Of a stretch of DNA of 43,767 nt, positions 6,654 to 16,143 are shown in pieces (the first letter of the stretch is position 1; each line of letters begins with the position of its first letter). A program made the position numbers and the translations under genes. This DNA is from a virus: the IMG/VR virus record IMGVR_UViG_3300044635_000932, positions 1-43,767 of that record, one strand, 5' to 3'. The notes below the pieces were generated by a model. The model saw nothing but the letters and a program-made list of their open reading frames with translations, did no database searches and was not told the DNA's origin.

Positions 6654-9600
6654 TCCAATTCCGTACCAGTAATGATTACCCTTGAAGTCGTGCGTTATCT
6701 TTACTAAGACATCGCTCTTCTTCAGAATATCACTCTCTTGTAACTTCTTACCACCGACAACAGATCGACCAGCGATAGGTATCAATCCAATGTCAATAGC
6801 TTCGTTCAGATACTTGTCATAGAGTTCCTTAGACAAGCCTCTATCACGCATTTCGTTAAGTGTGTCTAGGATAACGTTCTTATCCAGAACATTCGCATAG
6901 ATTTCCCTAAGTGCATCCCTTGACTTCAATAGATCGGCAGCGTTGGCCATGAACGCGTCATGCACCGTAGCAGTAGGTATGTTGTTCTTACGTCCCCATA
7001 GATGATACTGCTTCACAAGTGTGGCGTCATTAGCATGGTTTCCGTTAACGGCAAAGGCTGTTCTAGCTTTGTTTACATCAGCAATGTCCCTCATGGTGTC
7101 TGTTTTGTTTCTGAACTCTTCCCACCACGTAGGGTCAGTCTTCTGTTTGATCATGAGGATGTTGGTCACCCAATCACCATTTGCATCACGATACACTAAT
7201 CGCTCTTCGAACGCCTGTGTGAAATTCTGTTCAATAACCTTGCCATCAAAATTAACCCAAGGGATGTTCGTCCATTGTTTCGGCATCTTGTTCGGATACA
7301 GTACATCGAAGCCTCCGTAGAGTGTCTCTTCGATCGCACCTAACTTGAACTTTACCTTTCCAAGTGTAGTGCCAGTACGTCTGTCCAATGGAGCTTTAAC
7401 ACCGTAAATGACTTCAGATAGTAAGTCTCCTGGTTTATACCAAGGGACACGCTTAAGGAATTTCTCGCTGATTGATTCACTGGCTTTTGTACCCAACAAC
7501 TCTGCCACACGCGGTGGTAGTTTGTCGCCAGCCTTGTAAGCACCGAAAAGCATCTGCCGCAGGATCTTAGCTTCGTCGAAGGACGCTTCATTCGGCTTGG
7601 CACTAGTGAGGAAGTCCTCAGCTAGTCTACCAAAGTAACGTGTGAAGTCCTTAAGAATAGGAACCTGTACAGCAAGATTTTCGCTCATGATCTCAGCAAT
7701 AAGCTTGAAATCATTAGGTGTTACAACTTTATCGTATGATCGAGATAGCTTCTCGACGAACTCGTAGGTCTTCGGTTCTAGGAACCATAAGTCCTCTAAG
7801 AGGTCATCACCAGGATCTACACCTCGGTTGAAGATATCCTTGACATCTTGTCTCAAAGCCTTTAGCTCAGATGCAGTGTCAGGATCGAATCTCTCAAAGC
7901 GCGCCGCTCTAGCAGCGATCTCATCGAGTACTTTGTCACGCTCAGATGCTTTCACAACGAGCAGACCTTCATTCTTTCCCAATGCCTTGGCCAGCTTTGT
8001 TTCCACATTCATAGCACCAGTGCGTTGACCTGCACCATAGAATGTGACCATGTTTTGTGCCTTACTTGCCTTCCGAAGATCCTTCTCAGTCAAACCAAGC
8101 TTCTGGTTCAACTTAATGAATCGAGGATCGTTGAAAGTAAGTGCAGCGATTTCGTCATACAACCGCTTCTTCTGATTCGTTGCGAGTACATTAGACAATT
8201 CAGCAAGCTGCTTATTCTTCGTAGTTAACGCGATGATCTGCGCACCAGAAGAACTGGCATCTTGCTCTAATGCGACTGCAATATCGTAACCCTTGAGCTT
8301 TGACAGATCAGAGTAGTCACCATCTAGGAAGCGATCTATCTTAGCCATTTCGAGCGACAGACGCAGTGCCTTACCTAAATCCTCGCCATCTATCTCTTGG
8401 ACGAACTTCGAATCCAGGACAGCGCGGATGTCAGCAGGCTTACCACGTAGCATGTGATAACCTATCTTGACCATTTCTGGTCTATGTTTCTTAGCTATCT
8501 CTTGCCTACCTAGTACAGACAGTGCGTTGTACTTTCCTTCTAGATTATCAGAGAGGCCACCAATAAAGCCACCAATCTGGTCCTGAAGGTTCAGGTATCC
8601 TTGCTCATTAAACTTTTTCGATACAGCACTATTAAGGAACGGCCTAAAGCTTTCACCCGCCTGTGGGCCGATGAAGCCTCTCTCATAGATACGTGCACGA
8701 TGGTCGAGAAAAGGATGATTGCTAAAAGAACTATCCTTAGCCCTAAGCCATGACATTGCTTTGAATCTCTCATACGCGTCTCCACGGCCACTCATATACT
8801 CGCGATAGTGATTCACCTCGCTGTAGTACTTAGCCCGTCCCTTGTCGTCAGTAAAGTGAAGTAACTTGTCAATGAAGTCGTGAAAGTCAGGATCAACCTT
8901 GTATTTCGTTTGAGCTGCCCAATTTAGTGCAGACGTCATGTCCTTGTCGATTAGCTTCTCAGGGAAGTCCTTGAATGACGACTCAGAGATTATAGGGATG
9001 CGAGTATCGTAGTACCCGAATAGTCCTTCATCTGTGAAGTACGTCTTGTAACCCTCTCTGATTCGCAACCTGTTGTGCTCTGTAGTTGCGCTCACACGCA
9101 GACCTACATCAACCTTACGAGTTAGCTTTGCGTATTCAAGAATACGAGGATCATGAACGACGACCACAACAGAATTAGTATCGTAAGCAGGACCGAAATA
9201 CTTCCCAAAATTGCGGCTTCGCATTCGTCTCTTTTGGACACCACGCGTTTCAAGCTCGTAGAAACCCTTAGCCTTAGCGTTGTCCAGTAATTTGTTACCA
9301 AGGAGCCACCATTCTTTCCTATTGCCTCGATAGTTTGCTGCATTGTATAAATCACGACCTAGCGCAACAGCGAGTTGGTCTCTATCAGGGCTATCTGCCA
9401 TTGCTAATCTATTGGCAAATCGTAGGTAGAACTGGTCTAACTGATGGTCTCCATCTTCTTTCAATCGTGTTCTGATCTTGTAAGGAATCTTGTAGTCGAA
9501 GATGTTGCGCAGTTCTCTTGCGATCTTCGGTGCTACACTATCCTCCCACTTGTTCTTTGCCCTGATGTTAGCTATGAAGTTATCATGCAGGTCTTGTAGC

Positions 9601-11285
9601 TGCACCGGCCCTAGGACAGGATCGATGTACATGTCTTGTTTCAGCTTGAGAAGGAAATTCTGGTCACGACGTAGCTGTGTCTCGATGTAATCAGAAACGT
9701 TCATTATGTCGAACTTGATCTGACCATTGAGAACGGCCTTAAGATTCGTCCATGGCTCCTTATTATCACGGAAGCGTGTGAACACGATACGTAGGTTGTC
9801 AGTTATAACAGCTCGTTCGTTAGCACCTAGATGTCCATCTAGATCATCCACAAACTTCTTGATAAAATCCTTGTCAGCTCTCTTTAAGCTAACAGAGTCT
9901 TCGACTAACCTGAGGTTATTCTTTAAGACAGCCTGATTCGGTTGAAATATCCTGCTGTCATCATAACGTCCTGTTAATGGATTGAACAATAACTGTTCCT
10001 CTGTAGGAGGGCTGTTCAATACACGCGCCTTAGTAGCCTTCTTTGTGTGCAGCAGATTGCCTCGGTAGTTTGTCAATGACAGATTACCATCAAGGTCTTT
10101 GGCTTGCAGCATATAGTAGTTGCGTAATGCAGCCACCATATCAGGAGAGTCTATTAGCTCTTCAGGCCTAGCTGCGCCTAGCTTAAGACGGTCTAGCTGC
10201 TCTTTAGCAATGGCGAATTTCTTCGTATTACCAATACCGTAGCCATCATCTGTCATTCTACGTAGCTCATTGATGCCGACAGAATTACCAGCAGGTGTTG
10301 TAAACTTGTCTACGGTTAGTTGACCACTACGAAATAACTCTAGTCGAGTATTATCACCAAGATGCCTTAGCTGAACATCAGTAGGCTGCCTCTGTAACCA
10401 TTCGCTGTAACTCTCCTTTAACGGAGTTTGTCCATCATAGAAGGCGATCTGTTTCTGCGTCAACCCTTCCAAGTTACGTTTACGTATCTGTGCTACACCC
10501 TCGAGTTCACCAAGCTGGTCATACGACTTGGTTATTGGGATGGTAGTACTTCGGCAGTACCAGTGAGCAGGAGGAAGATGTGCAGTATCACTGATAGGAT
10601 ACACAGTACCGTCACGATGCTGACAGAGTGGCGTCGTACGAGAGTCCAGAACAGCGACATACTGCCAGCCAGTGAGAATCTTTTCATTTGCCTTGTACAC
10701 CTCATGATCTGTTTGTGAACGAACAGACGTAATAGCAGTACGGACGAGGCCAATAGATTGCTGCTTAGATATGGTGAACACATTACCATCCCTAACAGAC
10801 AATGCGATTGCTTTTTCATCTAGCCCCTCTGCGATACCACGTCGTATAAGTGATTCGAGACGTTTGCGCTCTGCAATGCTAACACTCGTCCAGCCACCCA
10901 TCAGTGTCACATCATTATACAATGGGCGTTTAAGCACAATGTCTTCTGAGATGCGATAATTAGGCTTGGCTGTACGCCAGATCTTACCCACCACATTATC
11001 CATCTTCTGGTATGTGTAGGATAACTGATCGTTAACCAAATCCATTAGCGACTTAGAGCTTGTATTGAAAGCGTTACCATACGTCTTGCGCAACTGTATG
11101 TCTATCTCTTCCCGCATCTTAGGCGTCATCTTCGCCTTGTTAGCGAGTATGATGTCAATAATGCGAACCTTGTGCCCGTCTATTATCGTGGTAACCTTAC
11201 CGGCAACACGCTCCTCATATAGACGTAACATAGCAGCGCGATCTACAAGCTTATCGTAGATGGCTGTGTTGGCATTAGTGCTCAT
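6651..11285 (-). CDS. Minor head protein (Mu gpF-like) fused to single-subunit RNA polymerase
   Basis: A 1544-residue two-part protein. Residues 140-250 are a Mu gpF/SPP1 gp7 minor head domain: GWQYVAVLDSRTTPLCQHRD, then LPPAHWYCRSTTIP, with paired Cys221/Cys244. From about 640 onward it resembles a T7/N4-type RNA polymerase: ALNWAAQTKYKVDP (786-799, like T7 QNTAW..N), DHRAR (861-865, T7 DWRGR), motif A EQDASSSGAQ with Asp1009, motif B R1071-K1075-M1079-Y1083-G1084 in exact RxxxKxxxMxxxYG spacing, and motif C VHDAF with Asp1443 preceded by HANDATLV. Motif B to C distance (360) exceeds T7 (173), implying an insertion. The ATG at 11285 follows AGAGGAGTTTC. It lies between portal and scaffold, so the product should enter the capsid near the portal and could transcribe ejected DNA. 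Family matches are seen by eye; virion packaging is inference. Confidence 0.88.
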   Translation of the reverse strand: MSTNANTAIYDKLVDRAAMLRLYEERVAGKVTTIIDGHKVRIIDIILANKAKMTPKMREEIDIQLRKTYGNAFNTSSKSLMDLVNDQLSYTYQKMDNVVGKIWRTAKPNYRISEDIVLKRPLYNDVTLMGGWTSVSIAERKRLESLIRRGIAEGLDEKAIALSVRDGNVFTISKQQSIGLVRTAITSVRSQTDHEVYKANEKILTGWQYVAVLDSRTTPLCQHRDGTVYPISDTAHLPPAHWYCRSTTIPITKSYDQLGELEGVAQIRKRNLEGLTQKQIAFYDGQTPLKESYSEWLQRQPTDVQLRHLGDNTRLELFRSGQLTVDKFTTPAGNSVGINELRRMTDDGYGIGNTKKFAIAKEQLDRLKLGAARPEELIDSPDMVAALRNYYMLQAKDLDGNLSLTNYRGNLLHTKKATKARVLNSPPTEEQLLFNPLTGRYDDSRIFQPNQAVLKNNLRLVEDSVSLKRADKDFIKKFVDDLDGHLGANERAVITDNLRIVFTRFRDNKEPWTNLKAVLNGQIKFDIMNVSDYIETQLRRDQNFLLKLKQDMYIDPVLGPVQLQDLHDNFIANIRAKNKWEDSVAPKIARELRNIFDYKIPYKIRTRLKEDGDHQLDQFYLRFANRLAMADSPDRDQLAVALGRDLYNAANYRGNRKEWWLLGNKLLDNAKAKGFYELETRGVQKRRMRSRNFGKYFGPAYDTNSVVVVVHDPRILEYAKLTRKVDVGLRVSATTEHNRLRIREGYKTYFTDEGLFGYYDTRIPIISESSFKDFPEKLIDKDMTSALNWAAQTKYKVDPDFHDFIDKLLHFTDDKGRAKYYSEVNHYREYMSGRGDAYERFKAMSWLRAKDSSFSNHPFLDHRARIYERGFIGPQAGESFRPFLNSAVSKKFNEQGYLNLQDQIGGFIGGLSDNLEGKYNALSVLGRQEIAKKHRPEMVKIGYHMLRGKPADIRAVLDSKFVQEIDGEDLGKALRLSLEMAKIDRFLDGDYSDLSKLKGYDIAVALEQDASSSGAQIIALTTKNKQLAELSNVLATNQKKRLYDEIAALTFNDPRFIKLNQKLGLTEKDLRKASKAQNMVTFYGAGQRTGAMNVETKLAKALGKNEGLLVVKASERDKVLDEIAARAARFERFDPDTASELKALRQDVKDIFNRGVDPGDDLLEDLWFLEPKTYEFVEKLSRSYDKVVTPNDFKLIAEIMSENLAVQVPILKDFTRYFGRLAEDFLTSAKPNEASFDEAKILRQMLFGAYKAGDKLPPRVAELLGTKASESISEKFLKRVPWYKPGDLLSEVIYGVKAPLDRRTGTTLGKVKFKLGAIEETLYGGFDVLYPNKMPKQWTNIPWVNFDGKVIEQNFTQAFEERLVYRDANGDWVTNILMIKQKTDPTWWEEFRNKTDTMRDIADVNKARTAFAVNGNHANDATLVKQYHLWGRKNNIPTATVHDAFMANAADLLKSRDALREIYANVLDKNVILDTLNEMRDRGLSKELYDKYLNEAIDIGLIPIAGRSVVGGKKLQESDILKKSDVLVKITHDFKGNHYWYGIG

Positions 11286-11318
11286 GAAACTCCTCTTGTT
11301 GTTATTGAATAAGAACTC

Positions 11319-11346
11319 CAGAGTGCCCACTGTAGTAGACACCCTG
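11319..11346 (-). other. Hairpin between portal and giant gene
   Basis: CAGGGTG and CACTCTG form a 7 bp stem (one G-U pair) with a 14-base loop in the short gap after the portal stop. There is no U-run. It may be a transcript-processing or stability hairpin. Confidence 0.3.
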
Positions 11347-11351
11347 AAATG

Positions 11352-12926
11352 TTACTCTGCTTTACCGATTACGCCGTCTTCCAAGGGTTTAGTCGTGCCT
11401 TGTTTCGGCTCCTTTGGCATCAGGAAGTCATCAGCTGTAATCTCAACCTTAGCGTCTTCATCGTTGTAGTCAGGCGGAATAATGTCATTGTGCTTAAGGA
11501 TTTCCAACCACGTTGTACGCGGAATGAGGCCTTCCTTATACCATTCAGTAATGAGGCGTAGCCATGCATCACCAAGCGGTGCAGGATTGAAGTCAGCGCT
11601 AAGCGAGAAGTCGAATTCATTGGACTTAAACGCTGTACCATAACGCCAGTTCACCATAAAGCAAATAACATCAGCCATCACATTAGAGACCTTCGTGTTG
11701 AGCGTCCCTAATTGAGCAGCCTGAGCAGCATTGCGAATCTCTAATGCTACACCTGATTGAACATTCTCAGGTGACAACATACGTATTCCCATACGTGCCA
11801 TCTCTTCGATTCCGGATGCGATGGCGGCTTCCATGTCCTTAAGAGCATCAGTAGGTGTGTCAAGGATCGAGGCTGTATCACCTTGCATAAGGCGAATCCA
11901 GGAGCCTAGTCCACCGTCAACAATTGCTTGGAACGTCTCGTCGCTAACGTTAGTAGACAACACAGGTGTATACGTAGCAGCACCATACAGCAGATGGTTA
12001 CGACGACTAAGCTTGTTGTACAGATTGACTTCCTTATCAACCAGCGCCATGATGACAGGCTCGGTGACATCGATAGAGCCATTCAAAGGCCATGCTGGAA
12101 TGAAGTCCAGAGGCTTACCTGCCACAAGGAAATTAGCGATAGTCTCGACAAGCTCATACTTCTTGCCCTGACCTGTGCCTACCTTCGTCTGTCCTTGTGT
12201 AGTCTCAGTCTGTGTCGGAACACGATGCTGGAACTTACGTATCTGGTACTTTCCTTCTACGATCTCATGTACCCACAGAGTGTCAAGTATTTCAGCATGG
12301 AATTCGTTCTTCGAGAAGTCCTCTTCGTAGCCCTTCACAATCACCATAGAGAGCGATTGTGTGCCTTTGACGACGTCAGTTGATACCTTCCAATTGATGA
12401 CAGACTCAGCCTTCCACAAGATAGGGTAAGGCTTGTATGCGAGTTGTTCTTCCTTCGTGAGGTTATCAGCGTTAGGAACATTAGGGTAATCGACATATAC
12501 CCAAGCACGACTCGTCTGAATCTCTTCCCAAAGTGCCACATCAAGGAACGCAGAGAGTGGCGAAGAGTCTTGACCGAAGTCATCGAGTATCCATTGCTTA
12601 GCCTCTTCTGGAGCACCCTTAGGCATCTCCAGGTGTGGCTGCTTACGTAGCAATCCACCTACAACGAACTTCGAGAACTGAGAAACAATACCAGGTAACT
12701 CTGCTTCTGCCTTATAGAAGGCATACTGCTCAGGTGTCATGTTCGGTGAGAACGGGATGAGCATGTTCGAGTAAGTCAAAACGTCCAGGTAATTATCAGC
12801 AGCTTTAACGTACCTCTCGCCGCCACAAACAGCCCTGCTACGTTCCCATAACTCTTCAACACTCTCATATGCAGCGCAAGGCTCACCTACACCTTTCAGT
12901 GGTTGGGCGGTAGGTACGGTCGACAT
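11352..12926 (-). CDS. Portal protein
   Basis: A 524-residue protein of portal size and position (terminase, portal, minor head protein, scaffold, capsid). It has YLDVLTYSNMLIPFSPNMTP, LPGIVSQFSKFVVGGLLRKQ and GIEEMARMGIRMLSPENVQS followed by SGVALEIRNAAQAAQLGTLN, features of the DUF4055-type portal family. Portals form the dodecameric vertex through which DNA is packaged and ejected. The C-terminal 40 residues are polar and probably disordered. The start overlaps the previous gene's stop (TAATG). Confidence 0.88.
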   Translation of the reverse strand: MSTVPTAQPLKGVGEPCAAYESVEELWERSRAVCGGERYVKAADNYLDVLTYSNMLIPFSPNMTPEQYAFYKAEAELPGIVSQFSKFVVGGLLRKQPHLEMPKGAPEEAKQWILDDFGQDSSPLSAFLDVALWEEIQTSRAWVYVDYPNVPNADNLTKEEQLAYKPYPILWKAESVINWKVSTDVVKGTQSLSMVIVKGYEEDFSKNEFHAEILDTLWVHEIVEGKYQIRKFQHRVPTQTETTQGQTKVGTGQGKKYELVETIANFLVAGKPLDFIPAWPLNGSIDVTEPVIMALVDKEVNLYNKLSRRNHLLYGAATYTPVLSTNVSDETFQAIVDGGLGSWIRLMQGDTASILDTPTDALKDMEAAIASGIEEMARMGIRMLSPENVQSGVALEIRNAAQAAQLGTLNTKVSNVMADVICFMVNWRYGTAFKSNEFDFSLSADFNPAPLGDAWLRLITEWYKEGLIPRTTWLEILKHNDIIPPDYNDEDAKVEITADDFLMPKEPKQGTTKPLEDGVIGKAE

Positions 12927-13324
12927 TATTTACCTCGAAGAATCTGTTTGAAGTCCACGTGCGTGCCAACGAAACGACGTCCTGTGGCATTGTTGTATGC
13001 CTCGATGTTGTCGCCATCAGCTGGAAGGATTGTCCAATTGCTTGGAATCATCTCGAGGCTGTTCATGCTGACACCAACAAGAGGAACGATCACACGTTGC
13101 GGTGCACCAGCGAGTAGAGCCATGGTATGAGCAGCTTCTTCGGCCTGTCGCTGTACTTCAGCTTGTTGGGCAGCCTTGATCTCTTCGGTAGCGATCTCAG
13201 GTGTGCCTGCTGCAGCATCAGGAGAGGTGACAGTAACTTCGCCCTCAGTGGTTTGCAGTGTCATAGTAATCTTGACATCATCAGCTACAGCTGCTACATC
13301 GTGCTTGTCTACTTGAATTTTCAT
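12926..13324 (-). CDS. Hypothetical protein upstream of portal
   Basis: A 132-residue acidic protein. The N-terminus is strand-rich (MKIQVDKHDVAAVADDVKIT), a Glu/Gln/Ala-rich helix spans about 45-75, and the C-terminal part holds PSNWTILPADGDNIEAYNNA then RRFVGTHVDFKQIL. No family recognised. It sits between packaging and portal genes and is coupled to the portal by overlap, so a minor structural role is plausible. Confidence 0.75.
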   Translation of the reverse strand: MKIQVDKHDVAAVADDVKITMTLQTTEGEVTVTSPDAAAGTPEIATEEIKAAQQAEVQRQAEEAAHTMALLAGAPQRVIVPLVGVSMNSLEMIPSNWTILPADGDNIEAYNNATGRRFVGTHVDFKQILRGK

Positions 13325-13333
13325 TTGTTTCTT

Positions 13334-13582
13334 TCAGTGTGAGTAACGGGAAGGTTTACCATCTTTACGAATGATCATGATATGACCATTGAGTTGTTTA
13401 GTACGGGGTCTGCCGAATGCTACAATCACATTACCATCTTCGTTCGTATCATAGACAATAGCAATGCCCTTATCTGTGTCTGCTGTTATGCAGTGTGATA
13501 TTGGCACGCCATTGAAACGTACGATGTACTCGAAATAGTCAGGTGTATAGTACGGATTACTAGGGTCTGCAGAGAGAATCAT
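13334..13582 (-). CDS. Small hypothetical protein
   Basis: An 82-residue protein, MILSADPSNPYYTPDYFEYI at the start, with alternating strand segments (GIAIVYDTNEDGNVIVAFGR) consistent with a small beta-rich fold. No family recognised. It overlaps the upstream gene by four bases, as do its neighbours, so it belongs to the terminase-portal operon. Confidence 0.72.
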   Translation of the reverse strand: MILSADPSNPYYTPDYFEYIVRFNGVPISHCITADTDKGIAIVYDTNEDGNVIVAFGRPRTKQLNGHIMIIRKDGKPSRYSH

Positions 13583-13806
13583 TCAGCCCACCTGCGTAAT
13601 GCACCTGTTACAGTAAGCTTGTCAGCAGGCGTCTTGCTGTAATCACCTGTTGTGCCATGAGCGAACACACGCACTGCACAGAAGTATACAAGACCTCGTG
13701 GCAACTTCCATGCTAACCACGAATAGAACGAGTTAGGAAACTCAGCGAGGTCACGCTTGAAGTAATACCAAGTACGCCATATCTTGTCGCGAAGGCTCTC
13801 GTTCAT
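13579..13806 (-). CDS. Conserved small phage protein
   Basis: A 75-residue protein with SWLAWKLPRGLVYFCAVRVF followed by AHGTTGDYSKTPADKLTVTGALRRW-like sequence. The pattern W.LPR.LVYW.A.RV.A..TTG.Y is one I recall from small uncharacterised proteins of many tailed phages. The hydrophobic stretch about 30-48 could be a membrane-associated helix. Function unknown. Confidence 0.72.
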   Translation of the reverse strand: MNESLRDKIWRTWYYFKRDLAEFPNSFYSWLAWKLPRGLVYFCAVRVFAHGTTGDYSKTPADKLTVTGALRRWAE

Positions 13807-14078
13807 TTCTTTGCCTTCTTTTTCGGGAACAACTTAGTACGCAGCCTCTTGATCGGGAAGGGTTCACCTGCCTTCTGACACGCCTTGATAAAAGGACGGG
13901 CTAAGTAGTTAGGCTGTCCCATTGACACAAGGATGTCCTCATGATAAAGCTCCTTGCCACGCAGCTTCACACGCTTGAAACGACGTGTACAACGAATGAC
14001 ATAATCAGGCGAGACAATGTATTCCACTGTCTTGTATTCCGGATGTGCCAATAGCACTTCCATAGGTTTGTTAATCAA
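13803..14078 (-). CDS. Small basic hypothetical protein
   Basis: A 91-residue protein rich in Lys and Arg, ending in a poly-basic tail (RLRTKLFPKKKAKK). The middle holds YHEDILVSMGQPNYLARPFI. No family recognised. The basic tail suggests nucleic acid contact. It overlaps both neighbours by four bases and sits directly downstream of the large terminase. Confidence 0.7.
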   Translation of the reverse strand: MINKPMEVLLAHPEYKTVEYIVSPDYVIRCTRRFKRVKLRGKELYHEDILVSMGQPNYLARPFIKACQKAGEPFPIKRLRTKLFPKKKAKK

Positions 14079-15409
14079 AATGCAAATCCTCTCGCAGATA
14101 CAATATTACCAGGGCGGACAGGGAATCGGAACTCAAAGAAGTAACGTATACCGTCCGAGAAATGTTCAACACCTTCTGACTTATCAATTGTTGCAGTATC
14201 AGGATTGTTATCTACCCAGACTGTCTTCTCTAGAGAGTCAATAACACCCTTACACGAAGGATGTACATATGCATTGATCTCGCCAGCGGCAGTCTTGAAG
14301 TGCTTATTAACAGCATTGACACTATCAACAATCTTAGGTGCAGCTTGATGTGCTAGTACAGTGAAACCGCAGCTACGCAGAATAGAGAAATCAGTAACTC
14401 CGACAGGGGCAGAAGTCTTGCGACTGTTACCTGAAGGGTCGGGATATATGATGACACGATGCCCTTTCTTTTTGTAGAGTTCTAGTAGTACGTCGCAGAA
14501 CGTTTGCGTATCAGGATGTCCCTTAAACTCACGCAAACAAAACGCCTTGTTGCCTCGTACAACCCATATGCTAGCAGCCATAATGCCAACGTTAAAGTCC
14601 AACGCGACATGTACATCTTCGTTCTCCTTCAAAGGCTCCATCTGGTCAGTCACGTGCTCTTTGCGCTTGAAGCAATAGAATATCCTATTACCTGAATCCT
14701 CGAATGATGCAAGGTATTCGCGATTAAAGAACAATGGATCGACGCGATGTCTAATACGCTCGACCTCCTCTGGGTCTAGTAGTGGTGACTGTGTGTAGTC
14801 AAAGTGATAGGACTTCCATAGCTTGTCACCCTCTTGGAAATTGTACATGTCATAGAGATAGTTATATCCCTTAGGTGTACCAATCGTCAGTGATCGTCCT
14901 GGGCTAGGGGCATTATAAATAGCAGCACGTTTAGGTGACCAGCGTGTAGAGATACAAGGCTCGATAACACTCTCCCATGCATCTTTAAAGCCAATACCTT
15001 TTGTCCATGAAGAAGGCTCATCATTCACAGCAAAGTAAAGCCCAGTACCCCGTAAGCGTTCTACTGCTTCAAAGGATATGAGCTTCAATTCGACATTACC
15101 TGGAAACCACAATCGGCCATCAGGCTTGCTGTGCTTAACAACATACTTCTCCATACCGAGTTGATACATCAGCAATGGGAAGTAAATGTCAGTTACCTGT
15201 GAATATGTAGGCGCAATGATTGCAACATTCTTATTGGGCACCCACTTAGGCAATGACATCAACTCCCATACAGCAGAGATAGATGCCACAGCTGCCTTAT
15301 GGGATTTACCCCATCCTCGACAAGCGACTGCTACAGCATGCCTGCACACCTTCCTGACGAATAAGTCCTCGTACACTAATGATTGTGTGGCATGCAGCTT
15401 AATCGCCAT
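14075..15409 (-). CDS. Terminase large subunit
   Basis: A 444-residue packaging motor. The ATPase half has a Walker A variant CRGWGKSHKAA (Lys35), IAPTYSQVTDIYFPLL, and a Walker B-like YFAVNDE near 125-131. A coupling-type GTPKGYNYLYDMY follows. The C-terminal RNase H-like nuclease shows VALDFNVGIMAASIWVV (first catalytic Asp) and HFSDGIRYFFE (last Asp). It cuts concatemers and pumps DNA through the portal. The start at 15409 is chosen for AGGAGGAGGACTT upstream; it overlaps the small subunit gene by 11 bases. Confidence 0.93.
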   Translation of the reverse strand: MAIKLHATQSLVYEDLFVRKVCRHAVAVACRGWGKSHKAAVASISAVWELMSLPKWVPNKNVAIIAPTYSQVTDIYFPLLMYQLGMEKYVVKHSKPDGRLWFPGNVELKLISFEAVERLRGTGLYFAVNDEPSSWTKGIGFKDAWESVIEPCISTRWSPKRAAIYNAPSPGRSLTIGTPKGYNYLYDMYNFQEGDKLWKSYHFDYTQSPLLDPEEVERIRHRVDPLFFNREYLASFEDSGNRIFYCFKRKEHVTDQMEPLKENEDVHVALDFNVGIMAASIWVVRGNKAFCLREFKGHPDTQTFCDVLLELYKKKGHRVIIYPDPSGNSRKTSAPVGVTDFSILRSCGFTVLAHQAAPKIVDSVNAVNKHFKTAAGEINAYVHPSCKGVIDSLEKTVWVDNNPDTATIDKSEGVEHFSDGIRYFFEFRFPVRPGNIVSARGFAF

Positions 15410-15908
15410 TTCGGAAGTCCTCCTCCTGTGCATACGTAGACTCGTTCAATGGGTCTATGATGAACATCTCACCTTCTTTAGTTGTCTCAATGATGAGCGG
15501 TGGCGGTGCTCCATCTTTCTCGGCCTCTTCCACTGGCACTTTAGCGTAACGGTAAGGTATCATGTCGGAGAGCACTTTGCTTGCGGTATTCATAAAGCCT
15601 TCAAGCGCCATAGAAGAATAACCGTTCTTCACCTGGCCCTCTAATTTATTCTCACGTGCGATGTCTTGTGCTTCTTGCAGTAACTCCTGCCTGTCAATCT
15701 GGCTACGCACTCGCCTGTACAGTGACACCATCTCTAGAAGGGGATCAAACCCGATCTTCTCCAGCTTACGAATACTCTCCTTACTATAGGCAAGCTTTGT
15801 GTGTCTACTGCCACTCTTGCTGCCACCCTTCCAAGCTGGTTGTTGTGGCTCTTCCATTGACACAGACAGAGCCAGACCAGCTGGTACTTTCTCCGGAATA
15901 TCGGACAT
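15399..15908 (-). CDS. Terminase small subunit (probable)
   Basis: A 169-residue protein upstream of and overlapping the large terminase. It has a basic N-terminal segment (WKGGSKSGSRHTKLAYSKES), a central helix LLEMVSLYRRVRSQIDRQEL, and an acidic C-terminus, the usual small-terminase layout of DNA-binding region, oligomerisation core and motor-contacting tail. The ATG at 15908 has GAAAGG eight bases upstream. The repeat array just upstream (16144-16236) is a possible recognition site. Identity rests mainly on position. Confidence 0.7.
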   Translation of the reverse strand: MSDIPEKVPAGLALSVSMEEPQQPAWKGGSKSGSRHTKLAYSKESIRKLEKIGFDPLLEMVSLYRRVRSQIDRQELLQEAQDIARENKLEGQVKNGYSSMALEGFMNTASKVLSDMIPYRYAKVPVEEAEKDGAPPPLIIETTKEGEMFIIDPLNESTYAQEEDFRNGD

Positions 15909-16119
15909 GCTGCATACCTTTCGCGTTTTGTTAGCCCATCTGTATCAGGCACTTTCATGTGCTTCCTATAACTGCACTCCCTCGTTCTACCTACAACTTC
16001 CCCTGAGAGAATTGAGATGCCCACGCTCAATGCCACATCCTTTGAGCATTTCAATTGTTTCAGATCATTCGCCACCTTAATGTACCTCTCTATGTTACTT
16101 CCTTATATCTCTATCTATA

Positions 16120-16132
16120 ATGATACAATCAT
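16120..16132 (-). promoter_or_regulatory. Hairpin ATGAT-TGT-ATCAT (promoter-like, tentative)
   Basis: A 5 bp perfect stem with a TGT loop, followed on the minus strand by TATAGATAGAGA. Its core matches the hairpin at 6635-6653 apart from one extra G-C pair there. It lies between the 11-12 bp repeats and the small terminase start, in a non-coding region. Confidence 0.35.
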
Positions 16133-16143
16133 AATTAGTCTCA

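Noticed and set aside
15734-16075. 113-codon minus-strand frame before the small terminase
   Set aside because: It starts at a GTG with a poor site and overlaps the terminase gene for 170 bases out of frame; the terminase-position protein has the better start.
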